NCBI GenBank assembly: GCA_007132095.1
Contig: SLPH01000179.1
Coordinates: 1 to 37,003, forward strand
Direction of reading: 5' to 3'
DNA from: Syntrophomonadaceae bacterium
Lineage (GTDB): Bacteria > Bacillota > Dethiobacteria > DTU022
Length of the DNA stretch: 37,003 bases
In this document: piece after piece, positions 17,078 to 26,453 of the stretch
Layout: each line of letters starts with the position of its first letter
How positions within the stretch are numbered: the stretch's first letter is position 1
Notes under the pieces: generated by a model
What the model saw: only the letters and a program-made list of their open reading frames with translations
Told to the model about the DNA's origin: nothing
Database searches by the model: none
Program-made: the position numbers and the translations under genes

Positions 17078-17758
17078 ATGGAAAGAATGGTTTTAGAAGC
17101 AGAAGCGCGGCCCTCTTTGACGAAGGGACAGCGCAAAGAGGTAAGAGTTGATGATAAAGTCTTGGCGGTTATTTACGGCCGGGGCGAAGACAACCTGCCC
17201 CTGGTAGTTGATGGCCGAACCTTAAGACAGGTGTTGTCCTCGGGCGGCAGTAACGTCCTGGTTGATCTTAAGATAAAATCCAGGGGTAAAAAAACGCGCC
17301 AGGAAACGGTTATGTTTAAAGAGATTCAGAGAGATATGCTTTACCAGGACCGGATCCTGCACGTCGATTTTATACGTATTTCCATGACCGACAAAATTGA
17401 AGTATCTGTTCCCCTTAACTTTGTCGGAGAGCCTGCCGGCGCTGATGAAGGCGGGGTCTTACAGCTGGTAACGAGGGAAGTTGAAGTCAAGTGTCTTCCC
17501 GGGGATATCCCCGAGCAGTACGAGATTGATATTTCTTCGCTGAACATTGGCGATAGCATTACTGCGGAAACCCTTGTTCTGGAAGGCGATATTGAACTGA
17601 TTACCCCTCCTGATACTCCCCTGGCCCAGGTCCTGGCACCGATGGCTGAAGAGGAACTGGAACCGGAAGAAGAAGTTGAAGAGGGCGAAGAGGCTGCAGA
17701 AGAAGCCGGCGAAGAAGCCGGAGAGCAAGCTGCGGAGCCTGAAGGCGAAGAAGACTAA
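17078..17758 (+). CDS. rplY: 50S ribosomal protein L25 / general stress protein Ctc
   Basis: Binds 5S rRNA in the large subunit; in B. subtilis the homologue Ctc is stress-induced. The 226 residues comprise the N-terminal L25 beta-barrel (LEAEARPSLTKGQRKEVR, AVIYGRG, HVDFIRI), a C-terminal TL5-like domain (VSVPLNFVGEPAGADEGGVLQLV, EYDISSLNIGDSI-like segment) and a long acidic Glu/Ala tail from about residue 190. ATG 17078 is 11 nt after AGGAGG; an in-frame ATG at 17087 is a weaker choice. It has a promoter of its own and a GC-rich hairpin after it. Confidence 0.95.
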   Translation: MERMVLEAEARPSLTKGQRKEVRVDDKVLAVIYGRGEDNLPLVVDGRTLRQVLSSGGSNVLVDLKIKSRGKKTRQETVMFKEIQRDMLYQDRILHVDFIRISMTDKIEVSVPLNFVGEPAGADEGGVLQLVTREVEVKCLPGDIPEQYEIDISSLNIGDSITAETLVLEGDIELITPPDTPLAQVLAPMAEEELEPEEEVEEGEEAAEEAGEEAGEQAAEPEGEED

Positions 17759-17783
17759 TAAAGGCAATCTTCCAACTATAATT

Positions 17784-17812
17784 CGGCGCCCTGAACATAC
17801 GGGCGCCGTTTT
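17784..17812 (+). terminator. Terminator after rplY
   Basis: CGGCGCCC / GGGCGCCG (8 bp) with a 9-nt loop, followed by only four T residues, so termination may be partial and allow read-through into pth. Confidence 0.7.
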
Positions 17813-17867
17813 GATGATCTGCCCCGACGTTTTAAAATCTGCCTGAGTTTTCAGCGGGAGTGATTAA

Positions 17868-18446
17868 ATGATTTTAATAATCGGCCTTGGCAACCCGGGT
17901 TCGCAGTACGAGTACAGCAGGCACAACCTGGGCTATAGGGTGGTAGAAGCGCTTTCACGCAGGCTGGGTCCTTTGAAGCCTGTCCGAAAGGGCGCTGCGA
18001 TTTGCGCTGAGGTAGAATACAGCGGGAAAAAGGTTATATTGGCCCAACCGCTGACCTACATGAACCGCAGTGGTCAGGCAGTTCGGGGGTTGCTTCGCGA
18101 TTATCCCGTAGAGTTCAATAATATGCTGATTGTATATGATGATCTTGACCTCCCTCCCGGCTCTATTCGCCTGAAAAGGGGCGGTGGGAGCGCCGGGCAC
18201 AGGGGGCTTCAGTCAATTGTGGACCTGCTTGGGACTGAATCGTTTCCCAGGCTCCGCATCGGTATTGGAAAGCCGCCGCCCGGCTGCGATGTCCCCGACT
18301 ACGTGCTTCAGCGCATACCTGACGCCGAGGCAGAGTTATTCGAAATGGTTCTTGGTGATGCTGTTGAAGCTGTGCTTTTGTATTTAAGCGAAGGAATTGA
18401 AGCGGCTATGAACCGTTACAATCGTGATCGGGCTTTAGAGCAGTGA
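17868..18446 (+). CDS. pth: Peptidyl-tRNA hydrolase
   Basis: Releases peptides from stalled peptidyl-tRNA. The 192-residue protein has the full signature: GLGNPGSQYEYSRHNLGY with catalytic His19 and Asn9, PLTYMNRSG, YDDLDLPPG with the conserved Asp, and GGGSAGHRGLQSI. ATG 17868 follows a GGGAGTG site. It lies between rplY and mfd, as in B. subtilis (spoVC). The fin/yabK gene that follows pth in Bacillus is not seen. Confidence 0.96.
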   Translation: MILIIGLGNPGSQYEYSRHNLGYRVVEALSRRLGPLKPVRKGAAICAEVEYSGKKVILAQPLTYMNRSGQAVRGLLRDYPVEFNNMLIVYDDLDLPPGSIRLKRGGGSAGHRGLQSIVDLLGTESFPRLRIGIGKPPPGCDVPDYVLQRIPDAEAELFEMVLGDAVEAVLLYLSEGIEAAMNRYNRDRALEQ

Positions 18447-18616
18447 TTTTCATATTGATCCGTTCGTCGGCGGAATTGTCCCGGGCGCGTCGTTCCGGGT
18501 TGAAGTTGATTGCCAGGCACAAATAAACTGATAGGGCCGTGTAGGATTTAGTTTATAATCCTGCGGCCCGGTCCCCCTGTACAAAATGGGCAACAATTGG
18601 AGCGGTGAAGCGACCT

Positions 18617-21600
18617 ATGCACCTGAACGATTTGAAAAAAACCTGGTTTGTTCACGACGGTTTCGTGAAACTGGCCGGACAGGCTCAGAACGGCGGGGAG
18701 AACCGGGTATTACATGTATCCGGTCTCGATGGAGGGGCCAGCTCTTTTTTGGCTGCAGCTTTGACCGATTATTGCTCGCTGCCGGGCCTGATTATTTGCA
18801 GCAATAATATCAGGGCGGAAAAGTACTACAGCGATCTGGTTTCTTTTCTTAATCCTGACAAAGTATCTTTGCTGCCACCGCGGGAGATTTATAGCTCCGG
18901 AGAGATTATTGCGCGCAGCAGCGAAACGAGCCGGCAGCGCCTTGAAACCCTGGCAAAAATGCACTGTGATCCCAACCGCATAACAATCGCCACAGTCCAG
19001 GCTGTCCTGGCAAAATGCATCCCTCCGGCGCAGTGGGACTCAATGACTATCAGTCTGAATATCGGAGAGAGATACGATCGGGAAGCGCTAATATCTCAAT
19101 TCAGTGATTTAGGTTATGACCGGGTTTCGCTGGTTGAGCAGGCAGGGCAATTTAGCGCCCGGGGCGATATTATCGACATATTCCCGGTAAACAGGATGTC
19201 ACCGCTGCGCCTTGAGCTCTTTGACGTTCTGGTTGAATCAATCAGAATCTTCGATCCCGAATCGCAGCGATCGCTTGACCATGCCGATAATATTCAGATA
19301 TTGCCCGCTTATGAGCTTATTTTGCCTTACGCTGTTTATGATAAAGGTGTTAAGGAAATCAAAACTGCCCTGCAAAACGCCCTCGCGGAACTTGGGCTCA
19401 GGGGAGAAAATGAAGCCGCAGCCAGACTGGAGCGCAACGTTGCCAATCACCTCGCGCTCCTGGGTCAGCCAGGGGGGCTGGAACGCCTTTACAGCTACTT
19501 CCCCTTTTTCTATGAGAAAGGCGCACCCGTTCTCGATTATCTTGGAAAGGAAGCTCTAGTATTTCTTGATGAGCCGGATATGCTGCGAGAAACGGCCCTG
19601 GTAGAAAGCGGCGAGTTGAACGATTACATTACATCGGCGGTTATTCAGGGAGATATTCTGCCTCCCCGGGAGCAGCTGTTTTGCAAATACGAGGAAATTG
19701 CCGGCAATCATGGGCTGCCGGTAATTGAATTAAGCCAGTTTGCAGGTGGGGCCGAACATCCCGGAGCGGCAGACCATTTTAGTTTCAGTCATAAGCCGGC
19801 GCCATACTACCACGGCAGGCTCGAATTGGCAGCGGCCGATCTGCAGAGCTGGGCAGCGAAGGGTTATGAAGTCTACCTGTCATCAGCTTCACAGGAACGC
19901 TCAAGCGAGCTTCTTAAATTGATCTGTGAAAACGACGGTCTTGAATCCCGGGTGAACGTCAGCGATTTTGCAGCCTATTCAGAATGTCCTGCAGCTCCGG
20001 TTGAAGGCACTTTATCCGAAGGTTTTGTTTTGCCGGATATGAACCTGGTCCTCTTAACAGAATCGAACATTTTCCCCCGCCGGAGAAAAAAGAGGCCTCT
20101 TTCCAGGAAAAGCGGATCTCCGGTTGGAGATTACCGGGAGCTGAAGCCGGGCGACTTTATTGTTCATGACACTCATGGAATCGGCAGGTACCAGGGAATT
20201 GTTACTCTGGAGGTTAATAAGGCCTCCCGCGATTATCTCTTTCTAAAGTACAGGGGTACGGATAAGCTTTATGTTCCTGCCGACCAGGCTTATATGATTC
20301 GTAAATATTCAGGAAGCGAGGCGAAAGCGCCGCGTTTGAATAGCCTGGGTGGCGGCGAGTGGCAGCGGGTTAAAGCAAAGGTAAAAAAATCGGTCGAAGA
20401 ACTTGCCGGCGAACTGCTTTCTCTTTATGCCGCCCGGAAAGCGGTCGAAGGCCATGCTTATGGTCCCGATCATCCCTGGCAGGGAGAGTTTGAGGCTAAC
20501 TTTCTTTATGAAGAAACCCCGGATCAGCTTAAAGCGATTGAAGATGTCAAGGCGGACATGGAGAAACCCTACCCCATGGACAGGTTGATCTGTGGAGATG
20601 TAGGCTATGGAAAAACTGAGGTGGCCCTGCGGGCGGCTTTCAAGGCCGCCATGGAAGGTAAGCAGACTGTTATAATGGTTCCGACTACAATCCTGGCCCG
20701 GCAGCATTACCAGACCTTTACTGAGAGGTTTGCCGAATTCCCAGTGACAGTAGCGCAACTGAGCCGCTTTGTCAGCCCTGCAGCCAGGAAGAAAACCCTG
20801 GCCGATTTAGCGGCAGGTAAAATCGATATAATAATTGGCACCCACCGGCTCCTTTCCACAGACGTCCGCTTTTTCGACCTCGGCCTGTTAATAATTGATG
20901 AAGAGCATCGGTTCGGTGTGAGGCACAAAGAGAAAATCAGGACGCTGCGCCTTGAGGTCGATACCCTGGCCATGACCGCCACCCCCATACCCCGCACCCT
21001 GCACCTGTCCCTGGCAGGGGCAAGGGATCTGAGCATCATCGATACCCCGCCTGAAAACCGTTATCCGGTCCAGACTTATGTGCTTGAATACTCGGACACG
21101 GTTATCATGGAAGCGATTAGGAGAGAGCTTGATCGAGGCGGTCAGGTTTACTATGTATACAACAGGGTTCAGTCTATTGACAGGTTTGCTGAAAACCTGC
21201 AGCGCTTTTTCCCCGAGACTTCTGTTGCTGTTGGCCACGGCAGGCTTTCAGAGGCGCCTCTGGAAAAGGTGATGATCGATTTTCAGGAAGGGCATCACAG
21301 TATCCTTGTCAGTACAACCATTATCGAGGCCGGTTTAGACATACCGAACGTAAATACTTTAATTGTTTATGATGCCGATAAATTTGGGCTTGCTCAGCTC
21401 TACCAGCTGCGCGGGCGGGTTGGCCGTTCAGATCGCCTTGCCTATGCGTACCTGACTTACCGAAAAAACAAGATTCTTTCCGAAATTGCCCGGAAAAGAT
21501 TACGGGCAATCAAGGAATTTACAGAGCTGGGTTCGGGATTTAAAATTGCCCTCAGGGACCTGGAAATAAGGGGAGCGGGTAACATCCTTGGGGCGGAGCA

Positions 21601-22174
21601 GCACGGTTTCATAACAGCCGTTGGCTTTAACCTCTACTGCCGCCTTCTGGAGCAGGCAGTTGCGGCGTTGAAAAATGAAAAAACGCCTGAGCTTACCGAT
21701 CCCAGGCTTGAGCTTCAAATCGATGCTTATATTCCGGAAACTTATATGCCCGGGCAGGACCAGAAGGTAGATTTCTACCAGCGCATATACGCCTCTTCTT
21801 CTGAAAGTGAATTGGCTGAAATTTGTGAAGAACTGCTTGACAGGTTCGGGGCTGTCCCGGAACCTGTAAAAAACCTTTTGTTTGCCGCTGAGCTGCGCAT
21901 CCTGGCCCGTGAGCTGTCAATTGACTCGATCCAGCAGCTCAACGGGATCTTAACTATTTGTTTTTCCCGCCCTGTCAACCAAGGCGCCCTCACCACCGCC
22001 TTTATGGAGAAGGCGAAGGGGCTCCGCATTATCAGGCAGGAGCCGGAGCTGCTTAAGCTGACTGTCGATAAAAGCGGGGAAGGGTATCCTGAGGCAGTTA
22101 AAAATATCCTGGCAGTATTAAAGGAAGTCCTGGAAGATACTCCGGTTCACTCACTGGGCAGGAGCCCTAAATAA
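18617..22174 (+). CDS. mfd: Transcription-repair coupling factor
   Basis: A DNA translocase that removes stalled RNA polymerase and recruits UvrA to damage. The 1185 residues show a UvrB-like N-terminal module (RQRLETLAKM, RGDIIDIFPV), the RNA-polymerase-interacting CarD-like domain from about 500 (KPGDFIVHDTHGIGRYQG, DKLYVPADQ), the helicase motor with GDVGYGKTE at about 660 and DEEHRFG at about 761, TATPIPRTL, QLRGRVGRS, and the C-terminal TRCF domain (PETYMPGQDQKVDFYQRI). ATG 18617 is chosen; GTG 18605 is in frame but only 2 nt from the nearest GGAG. In spore formers spoVT follows; here it is missing. Confidence 0.97.
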   Translation: MHLNDLKKTWFVHDGFVKLAGQAQNGGENRVLHVSGLDGGASSFLAAALTDYCSLPGLIICSNNIRAEKYYSDLVSFLNPDKVSLLPPREIYSSGEIIARSSETSRQRLETLAKMHCDPNRITIATVQAVLAKCIPPAQWDSMTISLNIGERYDREALISQFSDLGYDRVSLVEQAGQFSARGDIIDIFPVNRMSPLRLELFDVLVESIRIFDPESQRSLDHADNIQILPAYELILPYAVYDKGVKEIKTALQNALAELGLRGENEAAARLERNVANHLALLGQPGGLERLYSYFPFFYEKGAPVLDYLGKEALVFLDEPDMLRETALVESGELNDYITSAVIQGDILPPREQLFCKYEEIAGNHGLPVIELSQFAGGAEHPGAADHFSFSHKPAPYYHGRLELAAADLQSWAAKGYEVYLSSASQERSSELLKLICENDGLESRVNVSDFAAYSECPAAPVEGTLSEGFVLPDMNLVLLTESNIFPRRRKKRPLSRKSGSPVGDYRELKPGDFIVHDTHGIGRYQGIVTLEVNKASRDYLFLKYRGTDKLYVPADQAYMIRKYSGSEAKAPRLNSLGGGEWQRVKAKVKKSVEELAGELLSLYAARKAVEGHAYGPDHPWQGEFEANFLYEETPDQLKAIEDVKADMEKPYPMDRLICGDVGYGKTEVALRAAFKAAMEGKQTVIMVPTTILARQHYQTFTERFAEFPVTVAQLSRFVSPAARKKTLADLAAGKIDIIIGTHRLLSTDVRFFDLGLLIIDEEHRFGVRHKEKIRTLRLEVDTLAMTATPIPRTLHLSLAGARDLSIIDTPPENRYPVQTYVLEYSDTVIMEAIRRELDRGGQVYYVYNRVQSIDRFAENLQRFFPETSVAVGHGRLSEAPLEKVMIDFQEGHHSILVSTTIIEAGLDIPNVNTLIVYDADKFGLAQLYQLRGRVGRSDRLAYAYLTYRKNKILSEIARKRLRAIKEFTELGSGFKIALRDLEIRGAGNILGAEQHGFITAVGFNLYCRLLEQAVAALKNEKTPELTDPRLELQIDAYIPETYMPGQDQKVDFYQRIYASSSESELAEICEELLDRFGAVPEPVKNLLFAAELRILARELSIDSIQQLNGILTICFSRPVNQGALTTAFMEKAKGLRIIRQEPELLKLTVDKSGEGYPEAVKNILAVLKEVLEDTPVHSLGRSPK

Positions 22175-22338
22175 TTGCTGCCGGGTGGAACCTGGAAATG
22201 AATTACTGCTATAATACAGGCAGGTCTGAGTGGATTTATTTTGATTTCATAATACCCTTACTGTTAACAGCGGTGATTTTACGATAAAGCCTGAACAGCC
22301 CTGAACGCTGTCAAGATATAATGAAAGTAGGAGAGTTA

Positions 22339-23964
22339 TTGTCATTTAACCCGGGCAGTTTTGTTAAGGGAGCGGCTATTCTGGCGGCAGCAGGTATCGC
22401 CTCCAGGGTTATCGGCGCATTTTTCCGGATTGTTTTGGCTGCGATCCTCGGCGATGAGGGAATTGGCCTTTACCAGTACGCCTATCCGATTTACTCCACC
22501 CTGCTGGTGATTTCCACTGCCGGCATTCCTGTCGCCCTATCGAAAATAATGGCAGAAAAAATCGCTATGCAGGACTACGGCGAAGCGGTAAGAGTGTTCA
22601 GGATTGCATTTATTATCCTCAGCCTTTCCGGATTGGTCATTGCCACCGGTTTAGCACTGGGGGCTCGCTATACTGCAGTTGTCTTAATTGGTGATGCCAA
22701 GGCTTACTATCCGATCATTGCAACCGCTCCTGCCATTTTTTTTGTGACCCTGATGGCATCATTCCGCGGGTATTTCCAGGGTAGTCAAAATATGGCTCCA
22801 ACAGCAGCGTCCCAGCTTGTCGAACAGCTGGTCAGGGTTGGGTTCGCAGTTGGAATGGTCATTTTACTGATGCCGGTTGGCTTGGAATATGCGGCAGCCG
22901 GCGCAACCTCAGGTGCTGCTGCCGGAGGCCTGGCGGGGCTGGTTTTGTTGACACTGCTCTACTTCGTGAAACGTAAAGATCTTTACAAACGGGCTGTTGG
23001 CCAGGATAGCGGCAAGGGCGAATCGTTTGGTCGTATTGCCGGCCGACTTTTCAGCCTGGCTGTTCCTGTGACTATCGGGGGGTTGGTTATACCACTGATC
23101 ACGGTCATCGATCTGGCTGTAGTGCCCCGGCAGCTGCAGGCGGCCGGTTTTGACCTGGTCACTGCCAGGGCTCTATACGGTCAGCTAACAGGTATGGCTG
23201 CTTCTGTTGTATATTTTCCAAATGTTGTTGCCCTGGCCCTAAGTATCAGCCTGGTGCCGGCCATCTCTGAAGCTGCAGCTATTAAGGACAGGGACATGAT
23301 TATTAAGCGCAGCAATGCGGCAATTAAGTTGACGGCTTTTTTTGCTATTCCTGCAGCGATAGGGCTATTTATTCTGGCTGAACCAATTACCATTCTCCTC
23401 TTTAACAACGCTGAAGCGGGCTTTGCCCTCGCCTATCTCTCATGGTCTGCTATACCGCTCTGCTTATATGTAACAACGACAGGGTTGATCCAGGGTTTGG
23501 GCCGCCCTATTATTCCGGCTTTAAATATGTTTTACGGGGGGGCGGTTAAAACAGTTGCAGCCTGGTACTTAACTGCAATGCCCGAACTGAATGTTGGCGG
23601 TGCAGCTATTGCTTCAGTTGCCGGTATTGGGGTTGCTGCAGCGCTAAACCTTTACCATGTAGCCAGGCTCACCGGCTGGCGTTTTAGTTTTAAGGAACTG
23701 GCCCTTTTACCAGGAGCGGCAGCGTCAATTATGGGCGGCTTTGTCTGGTTGGTCTACCGGTTAATTACCCTTTATTTCGCCGCTTATTTCTCTTCAGGCA
23801 CCTTAAACGGATTGGCGGTTATCCTTTCTATCGGCGCCGGATTCTTCTTGTACGGCTTAATCTTATTAATTTTCGGGTCAATCAGGCAGGATGAGCTAAA
23901 GTTTATACCGCTAATCGGGGGTCGCTTAAAAGGGTTGCTCCGAAAGAATCGCAGGAGAGGTTGA
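22339..23964 (+). CDS. spoVB: SpoVB-like polysaccharide flippase (MATE/MurJ superfamily)
   Basis: An integral membrane protein of about 541 residues with roughly 14 hydrophobic helices, belonging to the MOP exporter superfamily that flips lipid-linked oligosaccharides. The first helix region (FVKGAAILAAAGIASRVIG) and the following segment LGDEGIGLYQYAYPIY, with TAGIPVALSKIMAEKIA, match SpoVB/YtgP proteins well. TTG 22339 is chosen because AGGAG lies 5 nt before it; ATG 22321 is in frame but has no ribosome site. mazG begins 6 bp after its stop. Despite the name, members serve peptidoglycan precursor transport in non-sporulating bacteria, so its presence does not prove sporulation. Confidence 0.92.
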   Translation: MSFNPGSFVKGAAILAAAGIASRVIGAFFRIVLAAILGDEGIGLYQYAYPIYSTLLVISTAGIPVALSKIMAEKIAMQDYGEAVRVFRIAFIILSLSGLVIATGLALGARYTAVVLIGDAKAYYPIIATAPAIFFVTLMASFRGYFQGSQNMAPTAASQLVEQLVRVGFAVGMVILLMPVGLEYAAAGATSGAAAGGLAGLVLLTLLYFVKRKDLYKRAVGQDSGKGESFGRIAGRLFSLAVPVTIGGLVIPLITVIDLAVVPRQLQAAGFDLVTARALYGQLTGMAASVVYFPNVVALALSISLVPAISEAAAIKDRDMIIKRSNAAIKLTAFFAIPAAIGLFILAEPITILLFNNAEAGFALAYLSWSAIPLCLYVTTTGLIQGLGRPIIPALNMFYGGAVKTVAAWYLTAMPELNVGGAAIASVAGIGVAAALNLYHVARLTGWRFSFKELALLPGAAASIMGGFVWLVYRLITLYFAAYFSSGTLNGLAVILSIGAGFFLYGLILLIFGSIRQDELKFIPLIGGRLKGLLRKNRRRG

Positions 23965-23970
23965 TTGGTG

Positions 23971-25455
23971 ATGAAACGCATTTATGTCATTGGTTCGGGG
24001 ACTGGAGAATACGGCCAGCTGTCGATCAGGGCCGGAAAAATCCTATTTAGCGGCATGCCTGTCTACTTCCGGACATCCAGGCATGCTGCGGGCAGTCTTT
24101 TGCGGAAGCTTGGCGGGAGCAGGCTGCATACTTTTGATCACCTCTACGAGCAGGGCGAAACTTTTGACCAGGTTTACAAAACAATCCTGAAAACCCTGAT
24201 CAACGGGGTGAATAGGCGAAGAAGAATCTGCTATTGCGTTCCCGGGCATCCTTCTGCCGGTGAAGAGGTTGTAAAAATGCTAAAAAAGGTCTGCCCGGGG
24301 TTTGGGATTAAGTTGATAATAGTTGGAGGGCAAAGTTTTCTGCTGCCGCTCCTTGATCTTCTGAATGTGGATCTTCTAGATGGGGTTTCTATACATGATG
24401 CTCTCGCGATAGAGCGTTTAAAAGAACCATCAAGGGATCACCTCCTTATTGCCCAGGTTTATAATCGCCAAAGAGCCTCGGCAGTTAAGTTGAAACTTTT
24501 GGAACTGTACCCGCCGGATTATCCGGTGAAAGTGGTAAGCGGGGCTGGAACAGCTCAGCAAACCCTCTGTCAGCTCTCTTTAAAAGAGCTTGACCATCAA
24601 CCGATCTATAATCACCTGACCAGCCTGTACCTGCCGCCTGCTCCCGGTTACGGCCTGGGCGGCCTCATGGAAATTATGGCCAGGTTGCGCAGCGAAAATG
24701 GCTGCCCCTGGGATATGGATCAAACCAATTCCAGCTTGCGGCAATACCTGGTCGAGGAAGCTTTTGAGGTAATTGCTGCTATTGACCAGGGCGATGATCA
24801 GGCATTGGAAGAGGAACTGGGCGATCTGCTGCTCCAGGTCGTCTTTCACAGTCAGATAGCCAGGGAGCAAAACCGGTTTGATCTTTATGGTGTCATCGAT
24901 AAGATATCTGCTAAACTCATACGCAGGCACCCGCATGTGTTTGGGCCCGAGAATGCGGAAAATGCGTCTCAGGTTCGTCAGCGCTGGGAAGAAATCAAGG
25001 CCGGGGAAAACAATAGCGGCGCCAAGGATGCCCTGGCGGTTGATTATGCTCTGCCCGCCCTCTTGCGTGCTTTTAAAGTGCAAAAAAAAGCTGCTGAGAA
25101 GGGTTTTGACTGGCCTGCCCTTGAAGGACCGCTCGACAAAATCAGGGAAGAGCTGGCTGAACTTGAAGAGGCCTGGAAAAGCGGGCATAAAGAGGCAGTG
25201 GAAGAGGAGTTTGGCGATTACCTCTTTTCTGCTGTGAATTTGGCCCGGTTTTTGAAAATTAACCCTGAGCTTGCTCTTGGCAAAACAGTCCATAAATTTT
25301 TAACCCGCTTCGACTATATTCTGGAGCAGGCTGGAAAAGAAGGTCGGCCGGTTGAAAGTTATAACCTCGATCAGTTGGACCAATGGTGGGAAGAAGCTAA
25401 AAAAATAAGGAAATTAGGCAATAAAAGCAGGAATCGCCACGGAAAAAGCGAATAG
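23971..25455 (+). CDS. mazG: MazG/YabN fusion: methylase-like domain plus NTP pyrophosphohydrolase
   Basis: Two domains of YabN type in 494 residues. Residues 1-220 resemble the tetrapyrrole (corrin/porphyrin) methylase fold (YVIGSGTGEYGQLS, CYCVPGHPSAGEE, IVGGQSFLLPLLD); this part has no proven function. Residues from about 225 form the all-alpha MazG NTP pyrophosphohydrolase (MARLRSENGCPWDMDQT, VEEAFEVIAAID, EEELGDLLLQVVFH, RRHPHVFG) with the acidic metal motif, followed by a second EExE helical repeat. ATG 23971 is used; GTG 23968 and TTG 23965 are alternatives after AGGAGAGG. Likely role is removal of abnormal nucleoside triphosphates. Order spoVB-mazG matches Bacillus. Confidence 0.94.
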   Translation: MKRIYVIGSGTGEYGQLSIRAGKILFSGMPVYFRTSRHAAGSLLRKLGGSRLHTFDHLYEQGETFDQVYKTILKTLINGVNRRRRICYCVPGHPSAGEEVVKMLKKVCPGFGIKLIIVGGQSFLLPLLDLLNVDLLDGVSIHDALAIERLKEPSRDHLLIAQVYNRQRASAVKLKLLELYPPDYPVKVVSGAGTAQQTLCQLSLKELDHQPIYNHLTSLYLPPAPGYGLGGLMEIMARLRSENGCPWDMDQTNSSLRQYLVEEAFEVIAAIDQGDDQALEEELGDLLLQVVFHSQIAREQNRFDLYGVIDKISAKLIRRHPHVFGPENAENASQVRQRWEEIKAGENNSGAKDALAVDYALPALLRAFKVQKKAAEKGFDWPALEGPLDKIREELAELEEAWKSGHKEAVEEEFGDYLFSAVNLARFLKINPELALGKTVHKFLTRFDYILEQAGKEGRPVESYNLDQLDQWWEEAKKIRKLGNKSRNRHGKSE

Positions 25456-25504
25456 CTGATTAATATTGCAGGAATTTTATCATTATTGAGGAGGGCTTTT
25501 TAAC

Positions 25505-25777
25505 GTGAATAAGTCTGAACTGGTAGATCTGGTTGCAGAGAAAGCGGAAATGTCGAAAAAAGACAGCGAGAAGGCGGTAAAGGCCGTATTCGAAAGTATC
25601 ACTGATGGTCTGGTTCGCGGAGAAAAGGTTCAACTTGTTGGCTTCGGCACTTTTGAAGTACGCCAGCGCAAAGAGCGTGAAGGTCGTAATCCGGCAACAG
25701 GAGAAACAATCAAGATCCAGGCGCTCAAAGTACCGGCATTCAAACCAGGAAAAGCATTAAAAGAAAAAGTGAAGTAA
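25505..25777 (+). CDS. hup: HU-family DNA-binding protein
   Basis: A 90-residue nucleoid protein that bends and compacts DNA as a dimer. The helical N-terminus ([24 protein letters not shown]) and the beta-arm signature ([22 protein letters not shown]) with the closing [11 protein letters not shown] are canonical. GTG 25505 is 8-9 nt after GAGGAGGG. It follows mazG by 49 bp, as in many Clostridia, and is followed at once by a strong terminator. The yabO (rqcP), yabP and yabQ genes that usually come next are missing. Confidence 0.97.
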   Translation: MNKSELVDLVAEKAEMSKKDSEKAVKAVFESITDGLVRGEKVQLVGFGTFEVRQRKEREGRNPATGETIKIQALKVPAFKPGKALKEKVK

Positions 25778-25809
25778 TTCAATTCCGCTCGCGAACAGTA
25801 GATTGTTTT

Positions 25810-25839
25810 AAATCCCCCCTGCAAGGGGGATTTTATTTT
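25810..25839 (+). terminator. Terminator after hup
   Basis: AAATCCCCC / GGGGGATTT (9 bp, 6-nt loop) followed by TATTTTG; a strong intrinsic terminator. Confidence 0.9.
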
Positions 25840-25960
25840 GGGTTAAACCCGTCATGGGCGTAGACTTGGCGGTGAAAACCGCTACGGTTTTATCGGCAGA
25901 AACCACCAGCCGGCGGCCAGGGTGTCCGCCCCAAGGCTGAATCTGAATCGCAAACCGGTT
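25840..25960 (+). ncRNA. Candidate structured RNA element, copy B (homologous to 34346-34480)
   Basis: This intergenic stretch has no gene but shares ordered blocks with another gap 8.5 kb away. It starts with a GGGTT-A-AACCC palindrome (25840-25850). Then come a GCGG/CCGC hairpin in GGCGGTGAAAACCGCT (25868-25883), GAAACCAC (25899-25906), AGGGTGTCC (25919-25927) and AGGCTGAATCTGAA (25934-25947). Order, spacing and 13 of 14 positions of the last block match copy A. The pattern reminds me of HEARO RNAs (the omega RNA of IscB elements), but no IscB gene is present, and I cannot confirm this without a covariance search. Confidence 0.5.
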
Positions 25961-26050
25961 ATTTATTCTCATGGTAGCAGGATTTACCAAGTATGTGTAG
26001 AATAAAGCTATTACTGTGCTCTAAAAAAGGTTGCATTGGAGGGAAGCCGG

Positions 26051-26389
26051 ATGAAACCTGCAAAGAGGCCCAAGGGCAAACCTGCTGTTTCGTCTTTTCC
26101 GGTGCAGCGGCGAGAAAACCGTTTTACTTTTTACCGGTTACTCAGCATGGTAGGTTTGCTGGTCATTCTTGGCCTTGTCCTGCTTGTCGGGGCGCAGTCG
26201 CTTCAGCAGTACCGGCTTCAGCAAGAGCTGGCCGACTATGAAGAAACTATCAAACTGTTTGATAACCGCAATGAAGAGCTTTCGCTGGAGATTGAACGCC
26301 TTCAAGACCCCGGTTACCTGGAGGTTTTGGCCAGAAGCAGGTTAGGCCTGGTTAAGCCTGGAGAAATTATCTTTCAGCTTGAAGAATGA
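26051..26389 (+). CDS. divIC: DivIC/FtsB-like septum formation initiator
   Basis: A small bitopic division protein of 112 residues. A basic cytoplasmic N-terminus (about 1-33) is followed by one membrane span at about 36-54 (MVGLLVILGLVLLVGA). A coiled coil of about 40 residues (QQELADYEETIKLFDNR) follows, ending in the family's closing motif LARSRLGLVKPGEIIF. It would act with FtsL and DivIB in the septal complex. ATG 26051 is 7 nt after GGAGGG; the open frame also allows TTG 26036. It lies before yabR, as in Bacillus. Confidence 0.9.
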   Translation: MKPAKRPKGKPAVSSFPVQRRENRFTFYRLLSMVGLLVILGLVLLVGAQSLQQYRLQQELADYEETIKLFDNRNEELSLEIERLQDPGYLEVLARSRLGLVKPGEIIFQLEE

Positions 26390-26413
26390 CCATGGGACTG
26401 ATATAGTTATAAT
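26386..26413 (+). promoter_or_regulatory. Possible promoter of the S1-domain gene
   Basis: ATGACC (26386-26391), 16-nt spacer, TATAAT (26408-26413), lying across and just after the divIC stop. The leader would be about 34 nt. Confidence 0.4.
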
Positions 26414-26453
26414 GTAAATGTTTTAAGCATTTATCAGCAAGGAGGAGTTTTAG

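Noticed and set aside
22261-22270. CTGTTAACAG perfect palindrome before spoVB
   Set aside because: A single 10-bp palindrome is expected dozens of times by chance in 37 kb.
22317-22322. TATAAT overlapping the ATG at 22321
   Set aside because: No -35 at a suitable distance, and a start point there would leave no room for the ribosome site of spoVB.
24580-25293. 237-codon minus-strand open frame inside mazG
   Set aside because: Fully antisense to conserved MazG domains, with no promoter or ribosome site.
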